A DNA stretch of 64,000 bases from Salinimonas iocasae. Lineage in GTDB: Bacteria > Pseudomonadota > Gammaproteobacteria > Enterobacterales > Alteromonadaceae. Position numbers and translations under genes: made by a program. The DNA lies in assembly GCF_006228385.1 (NCBI RefSeq), contig NZ_CP039852.1:3612001-3676000 (forward strand), written 5' to 3'. The notes beneath the pieces were generated by a model. The model saw only the letters and a list, made by a program, of their open reading frames with translations, was not told the DNA's origin and made no database searches. Of the stretch, positions 9,714 through 16,477 are shown piece after piece; positions within the stretch are counted from its first letter, which is position 1, and every line of letters begins with the position of its first letter.

Positions 9714-10124
9714 ATGAAAATGCTACAAGCACTTCTACTTTGTATTGCCTTCAATACCTGCGCCCAAAGCCTGAGTATGGACAACTACGTGAAGGAAGTT
9801 AGCGAACGACGAAAAGGCTATTCTAAAAGGGCAAATGAGAATATCACCGAGCTTGATACCTTCATGGATGGGCACACCCACGTCATTATTACGCAGTTAA
9901 CATCGTTTCATATTGCCGATGCCGATCAAGATACGCGAAAGCGCATCAAAGATAATTTACACCGAAGCTTAGGGCAGAACGCTATTCCCTTGTACTGCGA
10001 CAAGAAGTCTGTTGTCAGCCGCTCTGTAAGACGCTTGGGCATTACCATGGAGTATCGTTTCGTAGACGCTGATAACGAAACCATCGAAACCGTATTAATA
10101 GATGGCGAAGCCTGCCGAGAATAA
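9714..10124 (+). CDS. Small exported protein, function unknown
   Basis: 136 residues beginning with a short signal peptide (MKMLQALLLCIAFNTCAQS), cleaved probably after CAQ. The mature part is charged and has two late cysteines (LYCDKK and EACRE) that could form a disulfide in the periplasm. The AAAAGGAAC ribosome site 7-12 nt upstream supports ATG 9714. No family recognised. It is the first gene to the right of the IS30 copy and has no operon partner. Confidence 0.6.
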   Translation: MKMLQALLLCIAFNTCAQSLSMDNYVKEVSERRKGYSKRANENITELDTFMDGHTHVIITQLTSFHIADADQDTRKRIKDNLHRSLGQNAIPLYCDKKSVVSRSVRRLGITMEYRFVDADNETIETVLIDGEACRE

Positions 10125-10351
10125 ACGAAGATGAATGTATCGTCCGTATTCCAGACGAACCAGCCACTATGACAAAAATAATCAGATGTCCGTTCTTTGT
10201 CTATTGACGCCAGTGAAGACTCGCTGTAGGGCTGCTCTGTATGTAAAACGAACTTCGAAAAACGTGCGTCTGAAAGGAACTTGAGGTCAACTCAGCAATT
10301 CGTCTTTCCGAATAACAATCCGATTAAAAATTTGAAGCCACTCATGAAGCC

Positions 10352-10382
10352 TTGACCCTCACGCAGCGTTATACTTCATGCT
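10352..10382 (+). promoter_or_regulatory. Putative MerR-type operator/promoter of the TipAS regulator
   Basis: A TTGACC -35 box at 10352-10357 is followed by a dyad ACGC-A-GCGT (10361-10369) and, 19 bp after the -35 box, by a weak -10 (CATGCT, 10377-10382). The over-long spacer with a centred dyad is the hallmark of promoters that MerR-family activators untwist. It lies about 30 bp before the regulator's ATG, suggesting autoregulation. Confidence 0.5.
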
Positions 10383-10411
10383 GCTATCGTTGAATTTTGA
10401 AAGCGTGTTCT

Positions 10412-11233
10412 ATGAGTGAAAATAAAACATATCAGGTGAAAGAGCTAGGTGAATTAGCGAAAGTAAGCATACGTACCCTTCATTATTATGATCAAATTGG
10501 GATACTTAAAGCGAAGCGAAACTTAGACAATGGTTATCGTTTCTATACCCTAGATGATGCAGTGCGTCTTCAACAAATCGTTTTTTATAGACAGCTCGAT
10601 TTCTCCTTAGACGAAATACGTAGCATGATAACCACTTCAAAGCCTTTGATAGAGTCACTCAGGGCCCAACACTCTGCTCTTATTCAACGCCAAACTGAAA
10701 CTCAATTGATAATTGAAAACTTGGAGATAGCAATGGGTGCACTAAGAGGCGAGCAGAATATTGATATTCTATTTAGTTCTTTATCAGATGAAAGAGCCAA
10801 AAACTGGAAAGCGAATTTACTCGAGGCCGATAAAAAGGGAGGAGGGAAGATAGCCCAAGCTTATTCAAATTTTTCGGAAAGCGAAATGGCTGTGATGAGT
10901 GATGAATCAGCAAAATGGTGTAAAAAATACGCCGATATTGTGTCATTAAAGCCCAGTGATAAATCTGTTCAGAGCTTAATTGGCGAAGCTTACATCATGG
11001 TTAATAAAGTCATGGATAAGGTAATGCCTGAACAGCGCGACAAGTACCTCGATAGAAAAGGCTTTCGGGAGTATGCCAAAGTAACACGAGAAAATAGAAT
11101 TATTTATGAAATGCATGAAGAGTACGCTCGTGGATTTGCCGAGCATTTGTATCTCGCAATGCTGTTTTTTTGTGATAACGAACTTAAAGAAAATAGAAAT
11201 AACTGGAAGGAAAGAGTTTACGCAAAGCGTTAA
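10412..11233 (+). CDS. MerR-family regulator with TipAS-type antibiotic-recognition domain
   Basis: 273 residues from the ATG at 10412; a frame from TTG 10397 adds five residues and is less likely. Residues 1-75 are the MerR winged helix (VKELGELAKVSIRTLHYYDQIGIL, then GYRFYTLDDAVRLQQI), followed by a coiled-coil dimerisation helix (about 85-115). A helical C-terminal part (about 150-270, with SESEMAVMSDESAKWCKKYADI and KFREYAKVTRENRIIYEMHEEYARG-like segments) matches the TipAS fold. TipAS domains bind thiopeptides or other drugs and trigger resistance genes. A MerR-type operator sits upstream. The next genes downstream are bacteriocin-like peptides, so a role in peptide sensing is conceivable but unproven. 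Confidence 0.85.
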   Translation: MSENKTYQVKELGELAKVSIRTLHYYDQIGILKAKRNLDNGYRFYTLDDAVRLQQIVFYRQLDFSLDEIRSMITTSKPLIESLRAQHSALIQRQTETQLIIENLEIAMGALRGEQNIDILFSSLSDERAKNWKANLLEADKKGGGKIAQAYSNFSESEMAVMSDESAKWCKKYADIVSLKPSDKSVQSLIGEAYIMVNKVMDKVMPEQRDKYLDRKGFREYAKVTRENRIIYEMHEEYARGFAEHLYLAMLFFCDNELKENRNNWKERVYAKR

Positions 11234-11246
11234 AGTTGGAAGTTAA

Positions 11247-11268
11247 ACCGCTCTTAGGGAGCGGTCAT
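11247..11268 (+). terminator. Terminator after the MerR/TipAS gene
   Basis: A 7-bp stem ACCGCTC/GAGCGGT with a 5-nt loop is followed by a short T-rich run, 14 nt after the stop codon. It separates the regulator from the peptide genes. Confidence 0.5.
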
Positions 11269-11321
11269 TTACATCCCTATAGATAAGCTCAGTTTTCCAT
11301 TAGAAAAAGCGTCGAGATTAG

Positions 11322-11495
11322 TGGTGGCCGTCCGTTGTTTGTCTTTTGCTGCCAGTCGGTAAATTATACGGAGCAACTAAAGTGGGCAAACCGGTGAATA
11401 GCGCAATCTCCATCAGCGTCCAACCGCAGTATGCGGGACTTCTCGTTAACCCCAAAAGCTATTCATCAGTTCAGTATCAAGTTTCACAGGATTAG
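11322..11495 (+). pseudogene. Possible remnant of an outer-membrane protein 3' end
   Basis: In the 315-base gap before the peptide genes, a frame is open from 11322 to a TAG at 11493-11495. It reads ...GKLYGATKVGKPVNSAISIS..., which resembles the late strands of porin-like 'transporter' proteins (a G-K-x-P-V-N segment followed by strands). A GTG at 11382 with GGAG 8 nt upstream could also start a 37-residue peptide. Neither reading is convincing; it may be non-coding. Confidence 0.2.
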
Positions 11496-11505
11496 ATAAT
11501 CTGTG
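11485..11505. promoter_or_regulatory. Inverted repeat overlapping a GATAAT -10 box before the peptide genes
   Basis: Arms CACAGGATTA (11485-11494) and TAATCTGTG (11497-11505) are inverted copies differing by one base, separated by GA. A GATAAT hexamer (11495-11500) inside the dyad could be the -10 box of the bacteriocin-like operon, so the dyad is a candidate operator. It ends about 48 bp before the first peptide gene. Confidence 0.4.
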
Positions 11506-11553
11506 TTGGTCCTCTGTTGAGGGGAACAACATAATTATTTGGAGATTATTATC

Positions 11554-11760
11554 TTGAATGAATTAACCTTAGAAGAGCTGAATAGCGTAAATGGCGCCGG
11601 TTTGGACGAAAGCGTTTGCGTAGCCAGTTTTGGTGCATTGGGTGCACTGGGCGGCTTTATCGGTGGTGGTATTGCTACAGCAGGGATTGGTATGGGACCT
11701 GGCGCACTCTGGGGCTTCGGGTTTGGAACGCAGATTGGCACAGCAGTGTGCATACCTTAA
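11554..11760 (+). CDS. Bacteriocin-like peptide 1 with double-glycine-type leader
   Basis: 68 residues starting at TTG 11554, chosen because GGAG stands 9 nt upstream and the frame then begins exactly with a leader: MNELTLEELNSVNGA, cleavage expected after Gly-Ala. This matches class II microcin/bacteriocin leaders (hydrophobic residues at -4, -7, -12 and GG or GA at -2/-1) removed by C39-peptidase ABC exporters. The core of about 53 residues is rich in Gly/Ala with GxxxG-type runs, has one Cys near its start (SVCVAS) and one third from the end (VCIP), a likely disulfide. It is followed 10 nt later by a sister peptide with the same plan. Role inferred: secreted antimicrobial peptide acting on membranes. 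No known bacteriocin recognised by sequence. Confidence 0.72.
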   Translation: MNELTLEELNSVNGAGLDESVCVASFGALGALGGFIGGGIATAGIGMGPGALWGFGFGTQIGTAVCIP

Positions 11761-11770
11761 GGATAGCGAA

Positions 11771-11986
11771 ATGAAAGAATTAGAACTTAACGAGATATCT
11801 CAAATTTCTGGTGGTGACTGCATGTCTAACTGGGCTGTTGGTGGCGGTATTGCTGGTGGAGTTATTGGTGGTGTCGCAGGTTTTGTGGGCGGCTTTGGCT
11901 TCGGCGCTGGTGCTGGCATCACGGGTGGTAGCGCTTTAGGCTCGGCAATTGGCACCATTGGTGGGGCCTATTTTTGTTATCCATAA
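11771..11986 (+). CDS. Bacteriocin-like peptide 2 with double-glycine leader
   Basis: 71 residues. The leader MKELELNEISQISGG ends in canonical Gly-Gly; the core of 56 residues begins DCMSNW and ends FCYP. The Cys positions (second residue and third from the end), the final C-x-P and the Gly-rich, GxxxG-bearing middle mirror peptide 1, so the two are probably a two-component (class IIb-like) pair. ATG 11771 is preceded by AAGGA overlapping the stop of peptide 1, indicating coupled translation. A strong hairpin follows the stop codon. No C39 exporter is encoded nearby, so export must rely on a transporter elsewhere. Confidence 0.72.
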   Translation: MKELELNEISQISGGDCMSNWAVGGGIAGGVIGGVAGFVGGFGFGAGAGITGGSALGSAIGTIGGAYFCYP

Positions 11987-11988
11987 TT

Positions 11989-12013
11989 AAGAGAGGCATC
12001 AGCCTCTCTTTCT
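11989..12013 (+). terminator. Hairpin between the peptide genes and the membrane-protein gene
   Basis: A perfect 9-bp stem AAGAGAGGC/GCCTCTCTT with loop ATCA, followed by a short T-containing run. As a leaky terminator it would give abundant peptide mRNA and less of the downstream, immunity-like mRNA. Confidence 0.6.
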
Positions 12014-12023
12014 GGTAGATAAA

Positions 12024-12398
12024 ATGACTGTACTATTTTTATTAAATTACACCACGACATTGTTTCTTGTATTTATATTCGCGGGGGCGATTGCACCTGA
12101 GAACCAATCTACGCGCTTTGTTTTTTATATAACGGTTGTTTTAATGGTAACGCTGGTTTGCTGGATATGGGGCAGACACTCAATCATCAAGCGCGGAAAT
12201 TATATCTATATCCAAACATTTCCTACTTTCACTAAAATTCGCGCAGAAGAGATTGAGAACCTTACCATTATCGAAAAGCATGTATTGGTTAATAAAAAAG
12301 ATGGAAGTCAGAAGAAATATCATTTTATGTTTGGCCCGACCGGCGGTATTCACGACTCGGTAACGCCTTTAATCATTAATCGGATTAAACGGTTATAG
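12024..12398 (+). CDS. Small two-helix membrane protein, candidate immunity protein
   Basis: 124 residues. Two hydrophobic segments (about 4-23 and 31-49) are followed by a soluble C-terminal region with beta-rich text (IKRGNYIYIQTFPTFTKIRAEEIENLTIIEKHVLVNKKDG), somewhat like bacterial PH-type domains. It starts 37 nt after the bacteriocin-like peptide 2 gene, on the same strand. Small membrane proteins in this position are usually self-immunity factors; this is inference from context, as no family is recognised. The ATG has only a weak ribosome site (GGTAG). Confidence 0.6.
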   Translation: MTVLFLLNYTTTLFLVFIFAGAIAPENQSTRFVFYITVVLMVTLVCWIWGRHSIIKRGNYIYIQTFPTFTKIRAEEIENLTIIEKHVLVNKKDGSQKKYHFMFGPTGGIHDSVTPLIINRIKRL

Positions 12399-12570
12399 TC
12401 AGCGCTTAAAAATATTCCAACACAACGAATATCAAAACCGCTAAGCCAAACTACGAGTCATTTAAATCGAAATAGCTTCAGATGAATTCGCGCCTGCCAG
12501 AACATATTTAGTGCCGTTGTAGAACAAAATCTTTGAGTTGAGAGATTTTTACTTACCCGTAGAAACAAAA

Positions 12571-12592
12571 AAGGCCACCTGATGGTGACCTT
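12571..12592 (-). terminator. glmS terminator
   Basis: On the minus strand a 9-bp stem AAGGTCACC/GGTGGCCTT (one G-U pair) with loop ATCA is followed by a run of Ts, about 20 nt after the glmS stop. This is the region in which Tn7-type elements normally integrate (attTn7). Confidence 0.85.
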
Positions 12593-12610
12593 ATTTCAAA
12601 TAACAACTTC

Positions 12611-14443
12611 TTATTCTACCGTTACCGACTTAGCCAGGTTACGAGGCTGGTCGACGTCAGTGCCTTTAATCAGTGCCACATAATAGGACAGCAGCTGAAG
12701 TGGCAGCGTATAGATAATTGGTGCGATAGCGGGTTCGCAATGCGGTACGTTGATAACACGCATGGTTTCATCGCCTTTGAAGTTGGCATCCTTATCAGCA
12801 AATACATACATGATACCGCCACGGGCGCGTACTTCTTCTACGTTAGACTTCAGCTTTTCAAGCAGCTCGTTGTTCGGCGCAACCACGATAACCGGCATCT
12901 CATCATCTATCAGTGCTAGTGGGCCGTGTTTAAGTTCGCCTGAAGCGTACGCTTCTGCATGTATATACGAAATCTCTTTAAGCTTCAGCGCACCTTCCAT
13001 AGCAATCGGATACTGATCACCACGCCCCAGGAACAGGCTATGGTTCTTGTCAGCAAACTCCTCGGCCAGATCTTCAATGCCTTCGCTGATAGTCAGCGTT
13101 TCTTCCAGCTTAGCGGGCAGGCTGTGCAAGCCGCGCACGATTTGCGCTTTATCGTCGCTGGTAAGGCCGTTGTGTTCACCAATCGCCAGGGTCAGCATTA
13201 AAAATGCGGTTAGCTGCGTGGTAAAGGCTTTAGTAGAGGCTACCCCGATTTCGGCACCGGCTTTGGTCATAAATGCCATATCTGACTCTCGCACCAGTGA
13301 AGAGCCTGGTACGTTACAAATAGTCAGGCTGGACATGTAGCCCAGGTCTTTAGCCAGACGCAGTGCGGCCAGTGTATCGGCGGTTTCGCCCGACTGCGAA
13401 ATAGTAACCAGCAAGCTGTTTTCATGAACCACTGATTTGCGGTATCTGAATTCTGAAGCGATTTCGATGCCGCAAGATACATTCGCGTATTGCTCCAGCC
13501 AGTAACGTGCTGTCATACCCGCGTGATAGCTGGTACCGCATGCAATAATTTGCACGTGTTTTACCTTGGCCAGAATCTCTACTGCCTGATCGCCAAAAAT
13601 ATTGGTCATCAGGCCATGCTCATCCAGACGATCTTTTAAGGTATTACGCACAACGGTTGGTTGTTCGTGAATTTCCTTGAGCATGTAGTGGCGGTAGCCT
13701 GCTTTGTCGCCCGCGTCGTGCTCGACTTTCGAGTCTACAATTTCACGCTCTACCGGCTCACCATTTTTATCAAAAATCAGTACTTCACGGCGGGTAACCT
13801 GAGCCACATCCCCTTCTTCTAAAAAGATGAAGCGACGAGTCACCGGCAATAACGCCATTTGGTCAGAAGCAATGAAGTTCTCGCCCAGACCCAGGCCGAT
13901 AACCAGGGGGCTGCCAGAACGCGCTACCACTACTTTTGAAGGGTCTTCACGATCCATAATAACGGTGCCATACGCACCGTGAAACTGAGCAACAGAATTC
14001 TGCACAGCTTTGAGCAGGTCGGCGCCTTTCTCAAGTTCAGCATGAACGGTGTGGGCAATGGTTTCTGTATCGGTATCGCTGGTGAACTGATAACCGGCTG
14101 CACTGAGCTTTTCACGCAGGTCGATATAGTTTTCGATAATACCATTATGTACAACGGCGATACGCTCGCTGGAGGTATGTGGGTGGGCGTTACTTTCAGT
14201 TACGCCGCCATGGGTGGCCCAGCGGGTATGCGCGATCCCTGTCGTACCAGGCGCACCGTGCTGGGCAACAGCGTCCACCAGTTCCTGTACTTTGCCGGTG
14301 CGGCGAAGGCGATTAATACCACCGTCATTATCAAGCAGCGCAACGCCGGCTGAATCATAACCACGGTACTCAAGACGTTTGAGTCCTTCCAGAAGGATCT
14401 CAACAACATTACGTTCGGCGACTGCGCCTACAATTCCACACAT
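12611..14443 (-). CDS. glmS: Glutamine--fructose-6-phosphate aminotransferase
   Basis: 610 residues, the normal length. Converts fructose-6-phosphate and glutamine to glucosamine-6-phosphate, the first step to UDP-GlcNAc for peptidoglycan and LPS. The N-terminal MCGIVG exposes catalytic Cys2 of the glutaminase domain; AHTRWATHG and HNGIIENY segments follow, then two SIS sugar-isomerase domains ([44 protein letters not shown]) and the ending LAKSVTVE. Its start lies 3 nt after the DeoR-family gene stop, so the two are co-transcribed. No glmS ribozyme is present or expected in this group. The 3' end is the conserved Tn7 target. Confidence 0.97.
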   Translation of the reverse strand: MCGIVGAVAERNVVEILLEGLKRLEYRGYDSAGVALLDNDGGINRLRRTGKVQELVDAVAQHGAPGTTGIAHTRWATHGGVTESNAHPHTSSERIAVVHNGIIENYIDLREKLSAAGYQFTSDTDTETIAHTVHAELEKGADLLKAVQNSVAQFHGAYGTVIMDREDPSKVVVARSGSPLVIGLGLGENFIASDQMALLPVTRRFIFLEEGDVAQVTRREVLIFDKNGEPVEREIVDSKVEHDAGDKAGYRHYMLKEIHEQPTVVRNTLKDRLDEHGLMTNIFGDQAVEILAKVKHVQIIACGTSYHAGMTARYWLEQYANVSCGIEIASEFRYRKSVVHENSLLVTISQSGETADTLAALRLAKDLGYMSSLTICNVPGSSLVRESDMAFMTKAGAEIGVASTKAFTTQLTAFLMLTLAIGEHNGLTSDDKAQIVRGLHSLPAKLEETLTISEGIEDLAEEFADKNHSLFLGRGDQYPIAMEGALKLKEISYIHAEAYASGELKHGPLALIDDEMPVIVVAPNNELLEKLKSNVEEVRARGGIMYVFADKDANFKGDETMRVINVPHCEPAIAPIIYTLPLQLLSYYVALIKGTDVDQPRNLAKSVTVE

Positions 14444-14446
14444 ATC

Positions 14447-15262
14447 CTACTCTCCATCCGGCGCTACGGTAATCACCGTTACACCTTGCTTTTCAATTGT
14501 TTGTTTCGTCTTTTCATCGATATCATTGTCTGTGACCAGATAAGCAATACTGTGCCACGGTAACTCAAGATTCGGCATTTTATGCAAAAATTTGCCGGAC
14601 TCGGCCATGATAACGACATCTTTAGCGGTACTGGCCATTGTCTGGGTCAGCCCGGTTAACTCGTTAAAGGTTGTAGTTCCTCTGCTGACATCCAGGCCTG
14701 AGGCACCTATAAAGGCTAGATCAAAACTGTAAGCCTGCGTCATTTGTTCGGCCATATGCCCCTGAAATGACTGTGATTGTGCATCCCACGTTCCACCGGT
14801 CATCAGTACTGTGGGTTCACTGTCGAAGCCGGTCAGTGTTGACGCCACATGCAGTGAATTGGTCATAACCACTAACCGCGAATGACTATCGAGGTGCGGT
14901 AGCATGCAGGCCGTCGTACTGCCGCTATCGATGATAATACGGCTGTTGTTACTGACCAGGCGGGCTGCAGCTACCCCGATCGCGTGCTTACGTGCTGACG
15001 CGCTTTTATCCTCTGCCTGACCTAATGCAGCACGCGCATCAGTGCGATTGTGGGACAGGCTATCGGCAGAAGTCTGAATTGGCGCGGCACCGCCAAACTG
15101 GCGGACCAGTAGTTTCTGGGCGGCTAAAGTTGTCAGGTCCTTTCGGATAGTCACTTCTGAGGTACCAAATTCGGCAGCCAGTGACTCGACCTGGACATGT
15201 CCGTCCCGGTTTACCCACTCTACAATTGCCTCCCGGCGTGCCTCGGTATTACGTCGCTGCAT
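14447..15262 (-). CDS. DeoR-family transcriptional regulator, probable glmS-linked regulator
   Basis: 271 residues. An N-terminal winged helix (RREAIVEWVNRDGHVQVESLAAEFGTSEVTIRKDL) is followed by the DeoR sugar-phosphate-sensing domain with IDSGSTTACMLPHL, MTNSLHVASTL and DLAFIGASGLD segments. Members respond to phosphosugars; being in one operon with glmS and near glmU suggests control of amino-sugar synthesis, as described for DeoR genes beside glmS in other gammaproteobacteria. The upstream DNA carries repeated TTTCG elements and a perfect palindrome that may be its own operator. Confidence 0.88.
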   Translation of the reverse strand: MQRRNTEARREAIVEWVNRDGHVQVESLAAEFGTSEVTIRKDLTTLAAQKLLVRQFGGAAPIQTSADSLSHNRTDARAALGQAEDKSASARKHAIGVAAARLVSNNSRIIIDSGSTTACMLPHLDSHSRLVVMTNSLHVASTLTGFDSEPTVLMTGGTWDAQSQSFQGHMAEQMTQAYSFDLAFIGASGLDVSRGTTTFNELTGLTQTMASTAKDVVIMAESGKFLHKMPNLELPWHSIAYLVTDNDIDEKTKQTIEKQGVTVITVAPDGE

Positions 15263-15285
15263 ATTGAAACTTGTTAATTACAAAA

Positions 15286-15350
15286 CGAAAGTTATTAAAT
15301 CGAAATTTATTACGCAATGCAACTTAATTTAGTTTTGTTTCGAAACAAAA
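15286..15350 (-). promoter_or_regulatory. TTTCG repeats and 18-bp palindrome upstream of the DeoR-family gene
   Basis: On the minus strand TTTCG occurs at 15286-15290 and 15301-15305 and again inside a perfect 18-bp palindrome TTTTGTTTCGAAACAAAA at 15333-15350. DeoR-family proteins often bind repeated TTTCG-like elements. The palindrome overlaps the last codons of the upstream oxidoreductase gene. Confidence 0.45.
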
Positions 15351-16363
15351 ACTTTCTTATTTTTCGCATTACTCTCTTGGGACAGCTCAATAAGACGGAT
15401 AACTGGGATCGTTGACTCGGCGCTGCATGGGGACTTGGCGTTGGATAAAACACTTTCAGCGAGCTGCTGATAAAACTGGCGGTAGTCACCCTGACAGGTT
15501 TCGATAGTTTCACCTTTAGTTTCATTATAAAACTTTCCATGCTCGTTGGGTCCAGTCGTACCCCATTGATTGTCGTTAAGGTCCCTGCTGTCTCTGAGCG
15601 CTTGCTCCTGGGGGTCCAGACCAAACTTTCTATAGCTTCCTTTATCGCCCTGAATATCAAACCGTAATGTTTCCCCAGCCTGAAAGGCACTGCTGCCGAC
15701 TCTGACATGAAGATTTGGATAAAACAGGCTGACGTCAAAGCAGTCATCGCTCTGCCCGCCGTCGCGCAGGGTATCAATACTTGCCTGAACCGACTCGGGC
15801 ATACCGAACAACTGTACGGCCTGGTCGAGCAGATGTGGACCGAGATCCCAGAATATCCCCGCTCCCGGGCCTGCATTTTCGCGCCAGCGATTTCGTGGTA
15901 CCGGACGAAAGCGGTCGAAGCGACTCTCCATACGACGTATGCTGCCCAACTGCTGTGAGTTGATCAGCGACTTTACAGTAAGAAAGTCGCCGTCGAACCG
16001 CCGGTTTTTATAAACATGCACAGAACGATTGACCAGTGTCGCCTGCGCCACCAGCGATTCTGCATCAGCGGCTGATAACACAAATGGTTTTTCTGCCAGT
16101 ACGTGGCTGCCTGCCGATAAACACTGCCGTGCCTGGTCAAAATGCAGATGATTAGGCGTCGTGATAATGCTTAGGTCCGGCGAAACGGCCTCCAGTGCCT
16201 GCGCCAGCGTTTCAAAAACTTCTGCCTCTGGTAGCACCGCCTTTACATCATTTGGGCGTGATGACACCACCGCTGTTACCGTAAAAGCATCGTTATGCAT
16301 CAGAAATGGCAAATGGAATGTTCTGGCAGAAAAGCCAAAACCCACAAGTAGTGTGGTGATCAT
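15329..16363 (-). CDS. Gfo/Idh/MocA-family NAD(P)-dependent oxidoreductase
   Basis: 344 residues. The N-terminal Rossmann fold (LLVGFGFSARTFHLPFL) and the signature AEKPFVLS around residue 92 identify the family; the C-terminal half has the usual FWDLGPHLLDQAVQLFG segment carrying the catalytic His region. It most resembles YdgJ-type enzymes of unknown sugar or polyol substrate. An AGGAG ribosome site precedes ATG 16363. It sits between glmU and the DeoR-glmS pair, so an amino-sugar-related substrate is possible but unproven. Confidence 0.85.
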   Translation of the reverse strand: MITTLLVGFGFSARTFHLPFLMHNDAFTVTAVVSSRPNDVKAVLPEAEVFETLAQALEAVSPDLSIITTPNHLHFDQARQCLSAGSHVLAEKPFVLSAADAESLVAQATLVNRSVHVYKNRRFDGDFLTVKSLINSQQLGSIRRMESRFDRFRPVPRNRWRENAGPGAGIFWDLGPHLLDQAVQLFGMPESVQASIDTLRDGGQSDDCFDVSLFYPNLHVRVGSSAFQAGETLRFDIQGDKGSYRKFGLDPQEQALRDSRDLNDNQWGTTGPNEHGKFYNETKGETIETCQGDYRQFYQQLAESVLSNAKSPCSAESTIPVIRLIELSQESNAKNKKVFVSKQN

Positions 16364-16477
16364 TATGGTCTCCTGAAAGGCAGGTTAAAAAGGAGTATAA
16401 GCAGGAATACTACATAAGGGGTACAACGAGGGAATTATCAGGGCATCATGCATTTGTCATCATGATGCCCGCTATCT

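Noticed and set aside
12399..12610. Tn7-like right or left end downstream of glmS
   Set aside because: I looked for a TGT...ACA end with repeats near the glmS stop and saw none.
14444..14460. glmS ribozyme or riboswitch in front of glmS
   Set aside because: Only 3 nt separate the DeoR-family gene stop from the glmS start, so there is no leader to hold one.
15310..15876. 188-codon minus-strand frame within the Gfo/Idh/MocA gene
   Set aside because: Same-strand out-of-frame shadow; the main frame has the family motifs throughout.
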